From Streptomyces flavofungini (GTDB taxonomy: Bacteria; Actinomycetota; Actinomycetes; Streptomycetales; Streptomycetaceae), in assembly GCF_014650815.1 (NCBI RefSeq), contig NZ_BMVR01000017.1:124001-188000 (forward strand): 64,000 bases of DNA, read 5' to 3'. Under the pieces are notes generated by a model. It made no database searches. It was not told where the DNA came from and saw only the letters and a program-made list of their open reading frames with translations. The first letter of the stretch is position 1; each line of letters opens with the position of its first letter. The translations under genes were made by a program, and so were the position numbers. Below, piece by piece: positions 26,333-34,710 of this stretch.

Positions 26333-26842
26333 ATGCCGAACACCATCAGTGCCGCGGGACTGCCTCGCACCGTGCACGGCACCACTACTGCGGACACCCA
26401 GCTCGCCGGACCGCACCTGGCGCTTTCCTATGAGACTCAGCGACTGCCCGGCAGCGAGACGGCGCTGACCCATGTCGCCGCCGCGGTCCTGCACGCCGCC
26501 CCGATCGCCAGGCAACTGGCGTGCCAGTTGCAGGAGGCGGTGCGCATCTCGGCCCAGTACGTCTACGGGCACAGTGATGCTCCGTGTTACCGGCTCCTGA
26601 TCACCTCGGACGACACCGGCCTCACTGTGGCGGTCACGGACCACGCTGACCAGTTCGTCGCCGGACCTCCGGCTTGGCTGAGGATCACCCGCCCTCACAA
26701 CGTTCGACAGGACGGAATCCGTCCCCACGACGACCCGTCGACGCGCCACATCCCGGACGGCGGGCTTCAGTTGCACCGCACGCTCGACGGACACATCCGG
26801 CTCGGACGACATGCCCCATGGGACACGTCCTCGACAACCTGA
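26333..26842 (+). CDS. Hypothetical protein, possible degenerate GHKL ATPase
   Basis: The product has 169 residues and starts MPNTISAAGLPRTVHGTTTAD. The ATG at 26333 has GCGGAG at 7 bases. The middle (SETALTHVAAAVLHAAPIARQLACQLQEAVRISAQYVYGH) forms helices. The segment YRLLITSDDTGLTVAVTDHADQFVAGP resembles the strand-loop around the N and G1 boxes of HATPase_c anti-sigma kinases, as in LRVAVTDxG. The canonical N-box Asn and GxGL lid are not visible, so kinase activity is doubtful. Its place beside a STAS gene suggests a partner-switching role; this is inference. Confidence 0.5.
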   Translation: MPNTISAAGLPRTVHGTTTADTQLAGPHLALSYETQRLPGSETALTHVAAAVLHAAPIARQLACQLQEAVRISAQYVYGHSDAPCYRLLITSDDTGLTVAVTDHADQFVAGPPAWLRITRPHNVRQDGIRPHDDPSTRHIPDGGLQLHRTLDGHIRLGRHAPWDTSSTT

Positions 26843-26993
26843 GCCGAGTCTGCCGATGGTCCGACAGGACCGGTACGAAAGGGTCGTGTGGCACCTCAGG
26901 GGTGACCTTCGGCATCGGGCGGGCGCCGTCCCCGGTGAACAAGAGTGAACCGTGTCAGGTACCTAGCGCACTGTTCACGAGAAGGGCATCACC

Positions 26994-27623
26994 ATGGCCG
27001 TGCACGCCCACCCGCGCCACCGCAGCAGGGGAATCCACCCGCCGTCGTTCCGCAGGGCCCGGCGCGACTCGTCCGAGACCGCGGTGGCGGACCACGCCGA
27101 CACGCACACCGCGCGGGCCTACGCCTTCGCCTCGCTGCGCCTGCTGACCGGGTTCGTCTTCCTGTGGGCGTTCCTCGACAAGGCCTTCGGCTTCGGGTAC
27201 GCCACCCCGTCGGGCACGGGGTGGATCGACGGCGGTTCGCCGACCAAGGGCTTCCTCAGCGATGTGGCGGCCGGTCCGATGGAGTCCACGTTCCACTCCT
27301 GGGCCGGCGACGCCTGGGTCGACTGGTTGTTCATGCTGGGCCTGCTCGGCATAGGGGTCGCCCTGGTGAGCGGCATCGCCCTGCGGCTCGCCGCGCTGGC
27401 CGGCACCGCCATGATGGTGCTGATGTGGATGGCCGAATGGCCGCCCGCCAAGCACCTCTCCGACGGTGGCGCGAGCATGTCCACGAACCCCTTGGTGGAG
27501 TACCACGTCATCTACGCGGTGGCGCTGATAGTCCTCGCGGCGTCCTCCGCCGGTGACACCTTGGGCGCCGGTCGGCTGTGGGCCGGGCTGCCGTTCGTCC
27601 GGAAGAACGGCTGGCTGCGCTGA
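26994..27623 (+). CDS. DoxX/DoxD-like integral membrane protein
   Basis: The product has 209 residues. AGAAGG precedes the ATG at 26994. A hydrophilic N-terminus of about 40 residues (MAVHAHPRHRSRGIHPPSF) is followed by about four membrane helices: AFASLRLLTGFVFLWAFLDKAF, DWLFMLGLLGIGVALVSGIAL, RLAALAGTAMMVLMWMAEWPP and YHVIYAVALIVLAASSA. The arrangement is that of DoxX/TQO small-subunit family proteins, which are linked to quinol or thiol redox chemistry in some organisms. The exact role is not known. It is first in the island of stress and fermentation genes, and a hairpin follows. Confidence 0.75.
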   Translation: MAVHAHPRHRSRGIHPPSFRRARRDSSETAVADHADTHTARAYAFASLRLLTGFVFLWAFLDKAFGFGYATPSGTGWIDGGSPTKGFLSDVAAGPMESTFHSWAGDAWVDWLFMLGLLGIGVALVSGIALRLAALAGTAMMVLMWMAEWPPAKHLSDGGASMSTNPLVEYHVIYAVALIVLAASSAGDTLGAGRLWAGLPFVRKNGWLR

Positions 27624-27646
27624 CCCGGCGGCCGCGGGCCGGGACG

Positions 27647-27675
27647 GGCGTGGACGGATTCACTCCGTCCACGCC
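27647..27675. terminator. Bidirectional hairpin terminator
   Basis: A perfect 12-base stem (ggcgtggacgga / tccgtccacgcc) with a TTCAC loop sits between the convergent DoxX-like and GH65 genes, ending 3 bases before the GH65 stop. Confidence 0.8.
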
Positions 27676-27677
27676 GC

Positions 27678-30095
27678 TTACCGGTCGGTGAGGACGAGCG
27701 TGCAGGACTCGCCGGGCTCCACGGGCACGGTCCGGTCGGCCAGCCCGATGTCGATCGGCTCCCGGTCGGACTCCGGCACGGTGACCCGCAGCTTTCCCGC
27801 GCTGAGCCGCAGCCCGACACCCCAGTGCCCCCGGTAGCGGATCGCGAAGCCGTACTCGGACAGCTCCGGCAGCGGTACGGGGTCGAGGCGCAGAGCCCCG
27901 TCGCGGGTCTCAAGGCCGGTCAGCCCGCGCTGGACCAGGTCGAGCGTGCCCGCCATGGCGCCGAGGTGGATGCCCTCCCCGGTGGTGCCGCCCTGCAGGT
28001 CGGCGATGTCCCCGGCCAGGGCCTCCTGGACGTAGGTCCAGGCGTCGGAGCGCCGGGCGCGGGCCAGGACCCAGCCGTGCACGAGGCTGCTGAGGGTGGA
28101 TCCGTGGCTGGTGCGGGCCAGGTAGTGATCGACGGTCCGCTGCCATGTGGCGTCGTCGAGCGGGTATCCCAACTGCCGGAAAATACCCCTGAGTTCGGCC
28201 GGTCCGAAGAGGTAGCCGAGCATCAGGACGTCGGCCTGCTTGGACGCCTGGTAGTTGTTGACGCTGTCGTTCTCGGCCTCCAGGATCCGGTCGAGGCGCC
28301 GGATGTCGCCATAACGCGCGCGGTACGACGCCCAGTCGAGCTCGGCCAGCTCGCCGTACCCTTCGAACTGGCTGATGACACCGGAGTGGAACGGCACGTG
28401 CAGTTTCCGTGACACGTCCTCCCAGGAGTCGAGCTCGCCGGAGGCGAGGCCGATGCGCTCACCGAGGTCCCGGCGCCGTGGCGCGGGCAGACCGCGGAGC
28501 ACGTCGAGCGCCCGAGCCAGCACCCAGGCGGCGGTGACGTTCGTGTACGCGTTGTCGTCCAGACCCGGCCGTGCGGATCCCGGATAGGCCTCGTGGTACT
28601 CGTCGGGGCCGACCACGCCGCGGATCCGGTAGCGGCCGAGCGTCTCGTCGTACGTGGCGAGCCCGGCCCAGAACCGGGCGATCTGCGCCAGTGTCTCGGC
28701 ACCCTTGGTGTGCAGGAACTCGCTGTCGCCGCTCGCCTCGCAGTACTGCCACACGTTGTACGCGATCGCCGAACCGACATGGTGCTGCAGTCGGGAGTGA
28801 TCGGGCAGCCAGCGGCCCGAGCGTGGGTTGAGGTGCAGCTCCTGGGTCTCCTCACGGCCGTCGCTGCCGCTCTGCCACGGGTACATGGCGCCGCTGTGTC
28901 CGGCGTCACGAGCGGCGAAGCAGGCTTGCTCCAGGCGCCGGTGGCGGTAGCTGAGCAGGGCCCGCGAGACCTCTGGAAAGTGCAGGTTGAGGTAGGGCAG
29001 GACGAACAGTTCGTCCCAGAAGACATGGCCCCGGTAGGCCTCGCCGTGCAGTCCCCGGGCCGGGACGCCCACGTCCAGGTCGGCCGTGTGCGGGGAGAGG
29101 GTCTGCAGCACGTGGAAGAGGTGCAGTCGCAGCACCGGCCCCGCGCTGTTGGGCACGTCCAGCTCGGCGTTGCTCCACAACTGCTGCCAGGCCGTGCGGT
29201 GGGAGGCCAGCAGGGCGGCGGCGTCGGGCGCGCGGTGTACCCGGTCGACGGCGGCGTGCAGCGGGTCGCTGATCGCCGGGTCGCGCGAGGTGTGCAGCGC
29301 GACGGTCTTGTCGACGGTCACGGTCCGCCCTTCGGTGAGGGAGAGCCGCAACCGCTGGACGGCCCGCCCGTCATCGCGCTCGACGGAGATCCTCGTCGGG
29401 GCGTCGGCCGTGGTCCGGGCGGCCAGTCCGACGCGGATGTCGGAGGTCGTGGTGCGACAGCGCAGCCACACCGTGCCGCTGTCGTCCGAGGCACCGGTAT
29501 GGGCGTGGGTGAGGTGGCGTGCGGCCAGCTGTCGGTAGCGTTCTACGCCGGAGTTGGTGACGGTCCCGTCGAGCGCCGCTTCCACGTCCAGGCCGCCGGA
29601 CCAGCCTTCCGCCGTGAACTCGGTGCGCAGCAGGGCCAGATGAGGGTCTGCCATGTGAACCAGGCGTAGTTGGCGCACCGCGAGGACGCGGCCGCTGTCG
29701 TCCTGGTAGCGCAGGGTGCGGGTGAGCGTGCCGGAGCGCAGATCGAGGCTCTGGTGGTGGTCGAGGACCTTGTGGATGTCGGGGGAAAGCCACTCGCCCG
29801 AGCCGGTACGGAAGCGCAGCGGCAGCCAGTTGGGCAGGTTGACCATGTCCTCGTTCTCGACTTTGCATCCGGCCACGTCGGACGTCAGCCGGTTGTAGCA
29901 GCCGGCGGCGTACGTGCCGGGGTAGTGGACGGCGTCGGCGGCGCACTCCGGGGCGGCGCCGCGTGTCGCGAAGTAGCCGTTGCCGAGAGTGCACAGCGAT
30001 TCGCGGAGCCGTTCCTGCGCGGGGTCGTAGCCCTCGTACTCCCAGGTCCAGTCGGGGAGGTCAGGGAAGCCGGTCGAGTCGGTCCCGTCGGGCAT
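27678..30095 (-). CDS. Glycoside hydrolase family 65 disaccharide phosphorylase
   Basis: The enzyme has 805 residues. The ATG at 30095 follows GGAGGAC at 7 bases. Family 65 cleaves alpha-glucosides such as maltose, trehalose or kojibiose with phosphate to give beta-glucose 1-phosphate and a sugar. The N-terminal beta-sandwich (WTWEYEGYDPAQERLRESL, TLGNGYFATRGA) is followed by the (alpha/alpha)6 barrel. The barrel shows GHVFWDELFVLPYLN and VVGPDEYHEA (general acid Glu) and, later, NNYQASKQADVLMLGYL and TSHGSTLSSLVHGW (phosphate site). It forms an operon with a beta-phosphoglucomutase-type HAD gene 2 bases upstream, which fits phosphorolysis followed by conversion to glucose 6-phosphate. Substrate specificity cannot be read from the sequence. 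Confidence 0.9.
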   Translation of the reverse strand: MPDGTDSTGFPDLPDWTWEYEGYDPAQERLRESLCTLGNGYFATRGAAPECAADAVHYPGTYAAGCYNRLTSDVAGCKVENEDMVNLPNWLPLRFRTGSGEWLSPDIHKVLDHHQSLDLRSGTLTRTLRYQDDSGRVLAVRQLRLVHMADPHLALLRTEFTAEGWSGGLDVEAALDGTVTNSGVERYRQLAARHLTHAHTGASDDSGTVWLRCRTTTSDIRVGLAARTTADAPTRISVERDDGRAVQRLRLSLTEGRTVTVDKTVALHTSRDPAISDPLHAAVDRVHRAPDAAALLASHRTAWQQLWSNAELDVPNSAGPVLRLHLFHVLQTLSPHTADLDVGVPARGLHGEAYRGHVFWDELFVLPYLNLHFPEVSRALLSYRHRRLEQACFAARDAGHSGAMYPWQSGSDGREETQELHLNPRSGRWLPDHSRLQHHVGSAIAYNVWQYCEASGDSEFLHTKGAETLAQIARFWAGLATYDETLGRYRIRGVVGPDEYHEAYPGSARPGLDDNAYTNVTAAWVLARALDVLRGLPAPRRRDLGERIGLASGELDSWEDVSRKLHVPFHSGVISQFEGYGELAELDWASYRARYGDIRRLDRILEAENDSVNNYQASKQADVLMLGYLFGPAELRGIFRQLGYPLDDATWQRTVDHYLARTSHGSTLSSLVHGWVLARARRSDAWTYVQEALAGDIADLQGGTTGEGIHLGAMAGTLDLVQRGLTGLETRDGALRLDPVPLPELSEYGFAIRYRGHWGVGLRLSAGKLRVTVPESDREPIDIGLADRTVPVEPGESCTLVLTDR

Positions 30096-30097
30096 GC

Positions 30098-30841
30098 TCA
30101 GTCCTCCGATGCGAGCAGATCGGCGAGGTCGTCGACCACGATGTCCGCGCCGTGTGCCAGGAGAGCGGCGCGCGTCTGCGGCGTGCGGGCCCGGTCCACG
30201 CCGACGACCAAGCCGAAGCCGCCGCGCCGCCCCGCCGCCACGCCCGCGAGGGCGTCCTCGATGACGGCGGTGCGAGCGGCGGGGACGCCCAGGCGGCGGG
30301 CGGCCTCCAGGAACAGGGCGGGGTCGGGCTTGCCGGGCAGGTGCAGGCGGGCGGCCTCGGTGCCGTCGACCACGGTGTCGAAGAGGTCTCGTACACCGGC
30401 GTGGTCGAGGAGCTCCGGGGCGTGCCGGGACGCGGAGGCGGCGGCCCGGGGAATCCCCGCCGACCGCAGGACGCGCAGCAGCCGGACCGTGCCGGGGTAG
30501 GCGTCGATGCCGTGCTCGCGCAGCCGCTCCGTGAACAGCCGCTCCTTGTCGGCGGCGACGGCCCGCACCTCGTCCTCGGCCGGGTCGAGCCCGCGGGATT
30601 CCAGGAAGGACCGTGCCCCGTCCAGACGTGACTTGCCGTCGACGTACCGCAGATAGTCGTCGCGCTCGTCGAAGGGGCGCTGGCGGACTTGCCGGTCGCG
30701 CAGGTGGGCGTCGAAGGCCGTCTTCCAGGCGGCGGCGTGCACCCGGGCCGAGTCGGTGATGACGCCGTCGGTGTCGAACACCGCGGCCGCCGTGCCCCGC
30801 AGCGCGCGGGGCACGGCGGCCTGGACGGGACCGGCGCTCAT
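30098..30841 (-). CDS. HAD hydrolase, beta-phosphoglucomutase family
   Basis: The product has 247 residues and starts MSAGPVQAAVPRALRGTAAA. The motifs are FDTDGVITDS (nucleophile Asp, motif I), the cap domain with RYVDGKSRLDG, SASRHAPELL (motif II region), GKPDPALFLEAARRLG (motif III Lys) and VIEDALAGVAAG (motif IV). The FDxDGVxTDT/S and KPxP signatures fit beta-phosphoglucomutases, which convert beta-glucose 1-phosphate to glucose 6-phosphate. The stop lies 2 bases before the GH65 start, so the products are made together. It is 69 bases downstream of the phosphoketolase gene and probably shares its transcript. Confidence 0.88.
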   Translation of the reverse strand: MSAGPVQAAVPRALRGTAAAVFDTDGVITDSARVHAAAWKTAFDAHLRDRQVRQRPFDERDDYLRYVDGKSRLDGARSFLESRGLDPAEDEVRAVAADKERLFTERLREHGIDAYPGTVRLLRVLRSAGIPRAAASASRHAPELLDHAGVRDLFDTVVDGTEAARLHLPGKPDPALFLEAARRLGVPAARTAVIEDALAGVAAGRRGGFGLVVGVDRARTPQTRAALLAHGADIVVDDLADLLASED

Positions 30842-30910
30842 CGGGAGCCGCCGGAGCCAAGGCTTGCGCTCGCCGTCATGACGGGGCGCTCCTGTACGGG
30901 CCGGGGCACG

Positions 30911-33301
30911 TCAGGTGCTCCAGGTCCAGTCCGCGACCTCCGGGAGGTCGGTGCCGTGCTTGCGGATCCAGGCGTGGTGGCGCAGCCGGGTGTCCTCCAT
31001 CTGCTGGCGTACCTCGGCGGCACGGACGGCGAGGCCCGGGACGCGGTCGATGACGTCCATGACCAGGCGGTAGCGGTCGAGGTCGTTGCGGACCAGCATG
31101 TCGAAGGGCGTCGTGGTGGTGCCGATCTCCTTGTAGCCGCGGACGTGCAGGTTGTGGTGACCGGTGCGGCGGTAGGCGAGTCGGTGGATCAGCCACGGAT
31201 AGCCGTGGTACGCGAAGATGACCGGCTTGTCCTGGGTGAACAGGGCGTCGTACTGGGCGGCGGGCATGCCGTGCGGGTGCTCCTCGGCGGGCAGCAGGCG
31301 GGCCAGGTCGACGACGTTGACGACCCGCACGGCGAGCTCCGGCAGATGTTGGCGGAGCAGCTGCGCCGCGGCCAGCACTTCCTGGGTGGGTACGTCGCCC
31401 GCGCCGGCGAGCACCACGTCCGGTTCTCGTGAGCTGTTCTCGGTGCCGGCCCAGGACCAGATCCCCGCGCCGCGGGCGCAGTGAGCACGCGCCTGCTCCA
31501 GGCTGAGCCAGTCGAAACAGGGCTGCTTCCCCGCGACGATCACGTTCACGTAGTCGCGGCTGCGCAGGGTGTGGTCGGCCACGGACAGCAGGGTGTTGGT
31601 GTCCGGCGGGAGATAGACCCGTACGACCTCGGGGCTCTTGTTGAGGACGTGGTCGACGAAGCCGGGGTCCTGGTGCGAGAAGCCGTTGTGGTCCTGGCGC
31701 CACACGTGCGACGTGAGCAGGTAGTTGAGCGAGGCGATGGGCGCGCGCCAGGGCAGGCGGCGGGTGACCCGCAGCCATTTGATGTGCTGGTTGACCATCG
31801 AGTCGACAATATGGACGAACGCCTCGTAGCAGGAGAACAGGCCGTGCCGGCCGGTGAGCAGATAGCCCTCCAGCCAGCCCTGACAGGTGTGTTCGGAGAG
31901 GATCTCCATGACCCGGCCGTGCCGGTCGAGGTGCTCGTCCACCTGCAGCATCTCAGCCTGCCAGGCCTTGCCACTGGCGGCGTAGACCGCCTGGAGGCGA
32001 TTGGAGGCGGTCTCGTCGGGGCCGACGATGCGGAAGTCGCGCCGCTCGCTCGTCGCCGACATGACGTTTTCGAGGAGGTCGCCCAGGACACGTGTGGGTT
32101 CGTGCAGGCTCGCGCCGGGCTTGTCCACCGCGACAGCGTACTTCTCCAGGGGCGGCACCGGCAGCTCCCGCAGCAGCAGTCCGCCGTTGGCGTGCGGGGT
32201 GGAGCCAAGGCGCCGCGCACCCTCGGGGACACAGGCGAGGACCTGCTCCCGCGGCCGCCCCCGTTCGTCGAAGAGTTCCTCGGGCCGGTACGACCGCATC
32301 CACTCCTCAAGCTGCCGCAGGTGCTCCCCGTTGTCGCGGACGGCGGCCAGCGGGACCTGGTGGGAGCGCCAGGTGCCCTCCACCGGCAGCCCGTCGACCT
32401 CGGCGGGCCCGGTCCAGCCCTTGGGGGTGCGCAGCACGATCACCGGCCACAGGGGCCGGTCGATCCCGCCCTCCCGGCGTGCCGTGCGCTGGATTTCGGT
32501 GATGCGGTCCAGGGCGGTGTCCATCGCCAGGGCCATGTCCCGGTGCACCTGGGCCGGATCGTGGCCCGTGACGTGGAGCGGGGCATGGCCGTACCCCCGC
32601 AGCAGTTCGTCGAGTTCGGTCTCCGGGATCCGGGACAGAACCGTGGGGTTGGCGATCTTGTAGCCGTTGAGGTGCAGGATCGGGAGCACCGCGCCGTCGT
32701 GCACGGGGTCGAGGAACTTGTTGGAGTGCCAGGAGGCGGCCAGTGGCCCCGTCTCCGCCTCGCCGTCGCCGATCACGCAGGCGACCAGGAGCTGAGGGTT
32801 GTCGAGCGCGGCGCCATAGGCGTGGGACAGGGCGTAGCCGAGCTCGCCGCCTTCATGGATGGAGCCCGGGGTTTCCGGGGCGACGTGGCTCGGCACCCCG
32901 CCCGGGAAGGAGAACTGGCGGAACAGCCGCTCCATGCCCACCGCGTCCCGGGTCACATCGGGGTACGTCTGGCTGTAGCTGCCCTCGAGCCAGGCGTTGG
33001 CGAGGACCGCCGGCCCACCGTGGCCGGGCCCCCAGACGCACAGGGCGTCCTGGCCGCGCTCCTTGATCACACGGTTGAGGTGCGTGTGGACCAGATTGAG
33101 TCCGGGCGAGGTGCCCCAGTGTCCGAGCAGGCGAGGCTTGACGTGCTCGGGCCGCAGCGGCTCGGCGAGCAGGGGATTGGCCAGCAGATAGATCTGGCCG
33201 ACCGCCAGGTAGTTGGCGGCCCGCCAGTGGGCGTCCAGCGTGCGCAGTTCCGCGTCGGTCAACGTCGTGCTGTCCGGGTGCTCTTGCTTGGCGTTGGACA
33301 T
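30911..33301 (-). CDS. xfp: Phosphoketolase (Xfp)
   Basis: The enzyme has 796 residues and uses thiamine diphosphate to split xylulose 5-phosphate and/or fructose 6-phosphate with phosphate into acetyl phosphate. The ATG at 33301 follows GAGGTCC. Seen motifs: GHWGTSPGLNLVHTHLNR (substrate/TPP), WGPGHGGPAVLANAWLEGSY, VACVIGDGEAETGPLAASWHSNKFL (TPP-Mg), HLNGYKIANPTVL, and the C-terminal ANDTNTLL-like PPDTNTLLSV and GYPWLIHRL. The length is normal for the family. It is the first gene of the Xfp-HAD-GH65 operon. It would provide acetyl phosphate, and hence ATP through acetate kinase, without respiration. It diverges from the broken PPK2 gene. Confidence 0.93.
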   Translation of the reverse strand: MSNAKQEHPDSTTLTDAELRTLDAHWRAANYLAVGQIYLLANPLLAEPLRPEHVKPRLLGHWGTSPGLNLVHTHLNRVIKERGQDALCVWGPGHGGPAVLANAWLEGSYSQTYPDVTRDAVGMERLFRQFSFPGGVPSHVAPETPGSIHEGGELGYALSHAYGAALDNPQLLVACVIGDGEAETGPLAASWHSNKFLDPVHDGAVLPILHLNGYKIANPTVLSRIPETELDELLRGYGHAPLHVTGHDPAQVHRDMALAMDTALDRITEIQRTARREGGIDRPLWPVIVLRTPKGWTGPAEVDGLPVEGTWRSHQVPLAAVRDNGEHLRQLEEWMRSYRPEELFDERGRPREQVLACVPEGARRLGSTPHANGGLLLRELPVPPLEKYAVAVDKPGASLHEPTRVLGDLLENVMSATSERRDFRIVGPDETASNRLQAVYAASGKAWQAEMLQVDEHLDRHGRVMEILSEHTCQGWLEGYLLTGRHGLFSCYEAFVHIVDSMVNQHIKWLRVTRRLPWRAPIASLNYLLTSHVWRQDHNGFSHQDPGFVDHVLNKSPEVVRVYLPPDTNTLLSVADHTLRSRDYVNVIVAGKQPCFDWLSLEQARAHCARGAGIWSWAGTENSSREPDVVLAGAGDVPTQEVLAAAQLLRQHLPELAVRVVNVVDLARLLPAEEHPHGMPAAQYDALFTQDKPVIFAYHGYPWLIHRLAYRRTGHHNLHVRGYKEIGTTTTPFDMLVRNDLDRYRLVMDVIDRVPGLAVRAAEVRQQMEDTRLRHHAWIRKHGTDLPEVADWTWST

Positions 33302-33393
33302 GAAGGACCTCGTGAACGTCGTTGGATGGGGCGAACGGAGGTGAGGAGAGGTCGAGGAGCGGTCGGGGGACGGTCGGGGATCAAGGAGGCGGA

Positions 33394-33745
33394 ATGGCTG
33401 GAAAGAGGAAGCGCTCCGCGTCGCTGCCGCGTGGCACGTACGAGCCGGAGTTGCTGCGGCGGCAGACGGAGCTGGTGAAGCTGCGTGCGGAGGGCGCCCG
33501 GCTCGTCGTGGTGTTCGAGGGGCGGGACGCGGCGGGCAAGGGGGCAGCGTGAAGCGGGTCGCGGAGCATCTCACCCCCGGGTGGCTCGCATCGTGGCTCT
33601 CCCCAAGCCCACTGAGCGCGAACGAACCCAGTGGTACTTCCAGCGTTACATCGCGCTCTTGACCGCGGCAGGTGAAATCGCGCTGTTCGACCGGAGTCGG
33701 TTCGACCGTGCCGGTGTCGACCGGTTACGTTCGGCCACGGTGTGA
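33394..33745 (+). pseudogene. ppk2: Polyphosphate kinase 2 gene, frameshifted and truncated
   Basis: AAGGAGG and ATG 33394 open a good PPK2 start: MAGKRKRSASLPRGTYEPEL through VVVFEGRDAAGKG (Walker A). A stop arises at 33550 after GKGAA. The continuation is found in other frames: VARIVALPKPTERERTQWYFQRYIALLTAAGEIALFDRSRFDRAGV (about 33580-33720), where the family has FDRSWYNRAGVE. The remaining half of the enzyme is absent. PPK2 enzymes transfer phosphate between polyphosphate and nucleotides; this copy cannot make an active enzyme. Its presence suggests that the island once included polyphosphate metabolism. Confidence 0.85.
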
Positions 33746-33799
33746 GCTGCAGACGTACGCTCCCGACCACGCGGCCGACCTCTGAGCGGGGCAGCACCG

Positions 33800-34678
33800 T
33801 CACGTCCGCTGCGGGACGACGGCGACGGGGCAGACGGAGTGGTGCAGCACCGTGTGCGTGACCCGGCCGAGCTGGAGCCCGAGGTGTCCGCGCTGGCGGC
33901 GAGCGCCGACGACCAGGAGGTCGGCGGTGCCCGAGGCCTCCACCAACGCCGTGCGCGCCTCCCCCTCGACGATCCGCAGGAGCACCCGCACGGACGGATG
34001 CTCCGAGGCGGCGTCCCGCAGCGCCTCCGCCACAAGGTCCGCAGCGCCTTGCTCGTGGTCGCGGGCGGAATCCCCCGCCGTGAGAGGAGGACCGGAGGAC
34101 TCCTGCGCGGGGCACCGCCACGCCCGTACGACATGCAGAGCGGCGTGGCGGTCGGCCGCCTCCTGGAACGCGAAACGCACCGCCGCCGAGTCCACCTCGT
34201 CGCCGACCCCGAGCACGATCCGCTGCGCGGCGCGGGTCCAAGCGCCCTGACCGCGACCGTCACGCAACACGACCACGGGGCAGGAGGCCCGCGCGGCTAC
34301 CGCCAGACTGACCGAGCCGAGCAGCAACTCTGCGACCCCGCTGCGGCCGCGGGACGCCACGACCACCATGGAGGCGTTACGCGCCTCCCGGAGCAAGGCG
34401 CTCACCGCGTCGGCGCGCAGCACTTCGGCGGAGATCTTCAGATCCGGTGCGCGGCGCTCGGCTCGTTCGACGCCGCCGCCGACGATGAGGTCGGCCCGTA
34501 CCTGCTCCGAAGGCTTGCCCAGCGCCCGCGCCAGCGCGGGCCCTTCGTAGCGCTCCCACAACGAGGCGTACACCAGCCGTAACGGCACGCCGTGCAGGGC
34601 GGCTTCGTCCGCCGCCCAGTCCACGGCGCGCAGGCTCGGAGCGGAGCCGTCGACGCCGACGACCACGGGCAGTTCCAT
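33800..34678 (-). CDS. Universal stress protein, two UspA domains
   Basis: The product has 292 residues. I chose the ATG at 34678 (MELPVVVGVDGSAPSLRAVD) because GGGAGG lies 8 bases upstream. Two UspA domains of about 145 residues are seen. The first has VVVGVDGSAPS, then MVVVASRGRSGVAELLLGSVSLAVAARASCPVVV. The second has RIVLGVGDEVDSAAV, then LLVVGARRQRGHLGLQLGRVTHTVLHHSVCPVAVV. The G2xG9G(S/T) ATP-binding pattern is present in the first and looser in the second. Such tandem Usp proteins are typical of DosR/OsdR dormancy regulons in actinobacteria. It lies 32 bases after the next Usp gene and is probably co-transcribed. Confidence 0.9.
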   Translation of the reverse strand: MELPVVVGVDGSAPSLRAVDWAADEAALHGVPLRLVYASLWERYEGPALARALGKPSEQVRADLIVGGGVERAERRAPDLKISAEVLRADAVSALLREARNASMVVVASRGRSGVAELLLGSVSLAVAARASCPVVVLRDGRGQGAWTRAAQRIVLGVGDEVDSAAVRFAFQEAADRHAALHVVRAWRCPAQESSGPPLTAGDSARDHEQGAADLVAEALRDAASEHPSVRVLLRIVEGEARTALVEASGTADLLVVGARRQRGHLGLQLGRVTHTVLHHSVCPVAVVPQRT

Positions 34679-34710
34679 GCCTGGCACCTCCCTCACCTGC
34701 CCTCTCCGGG

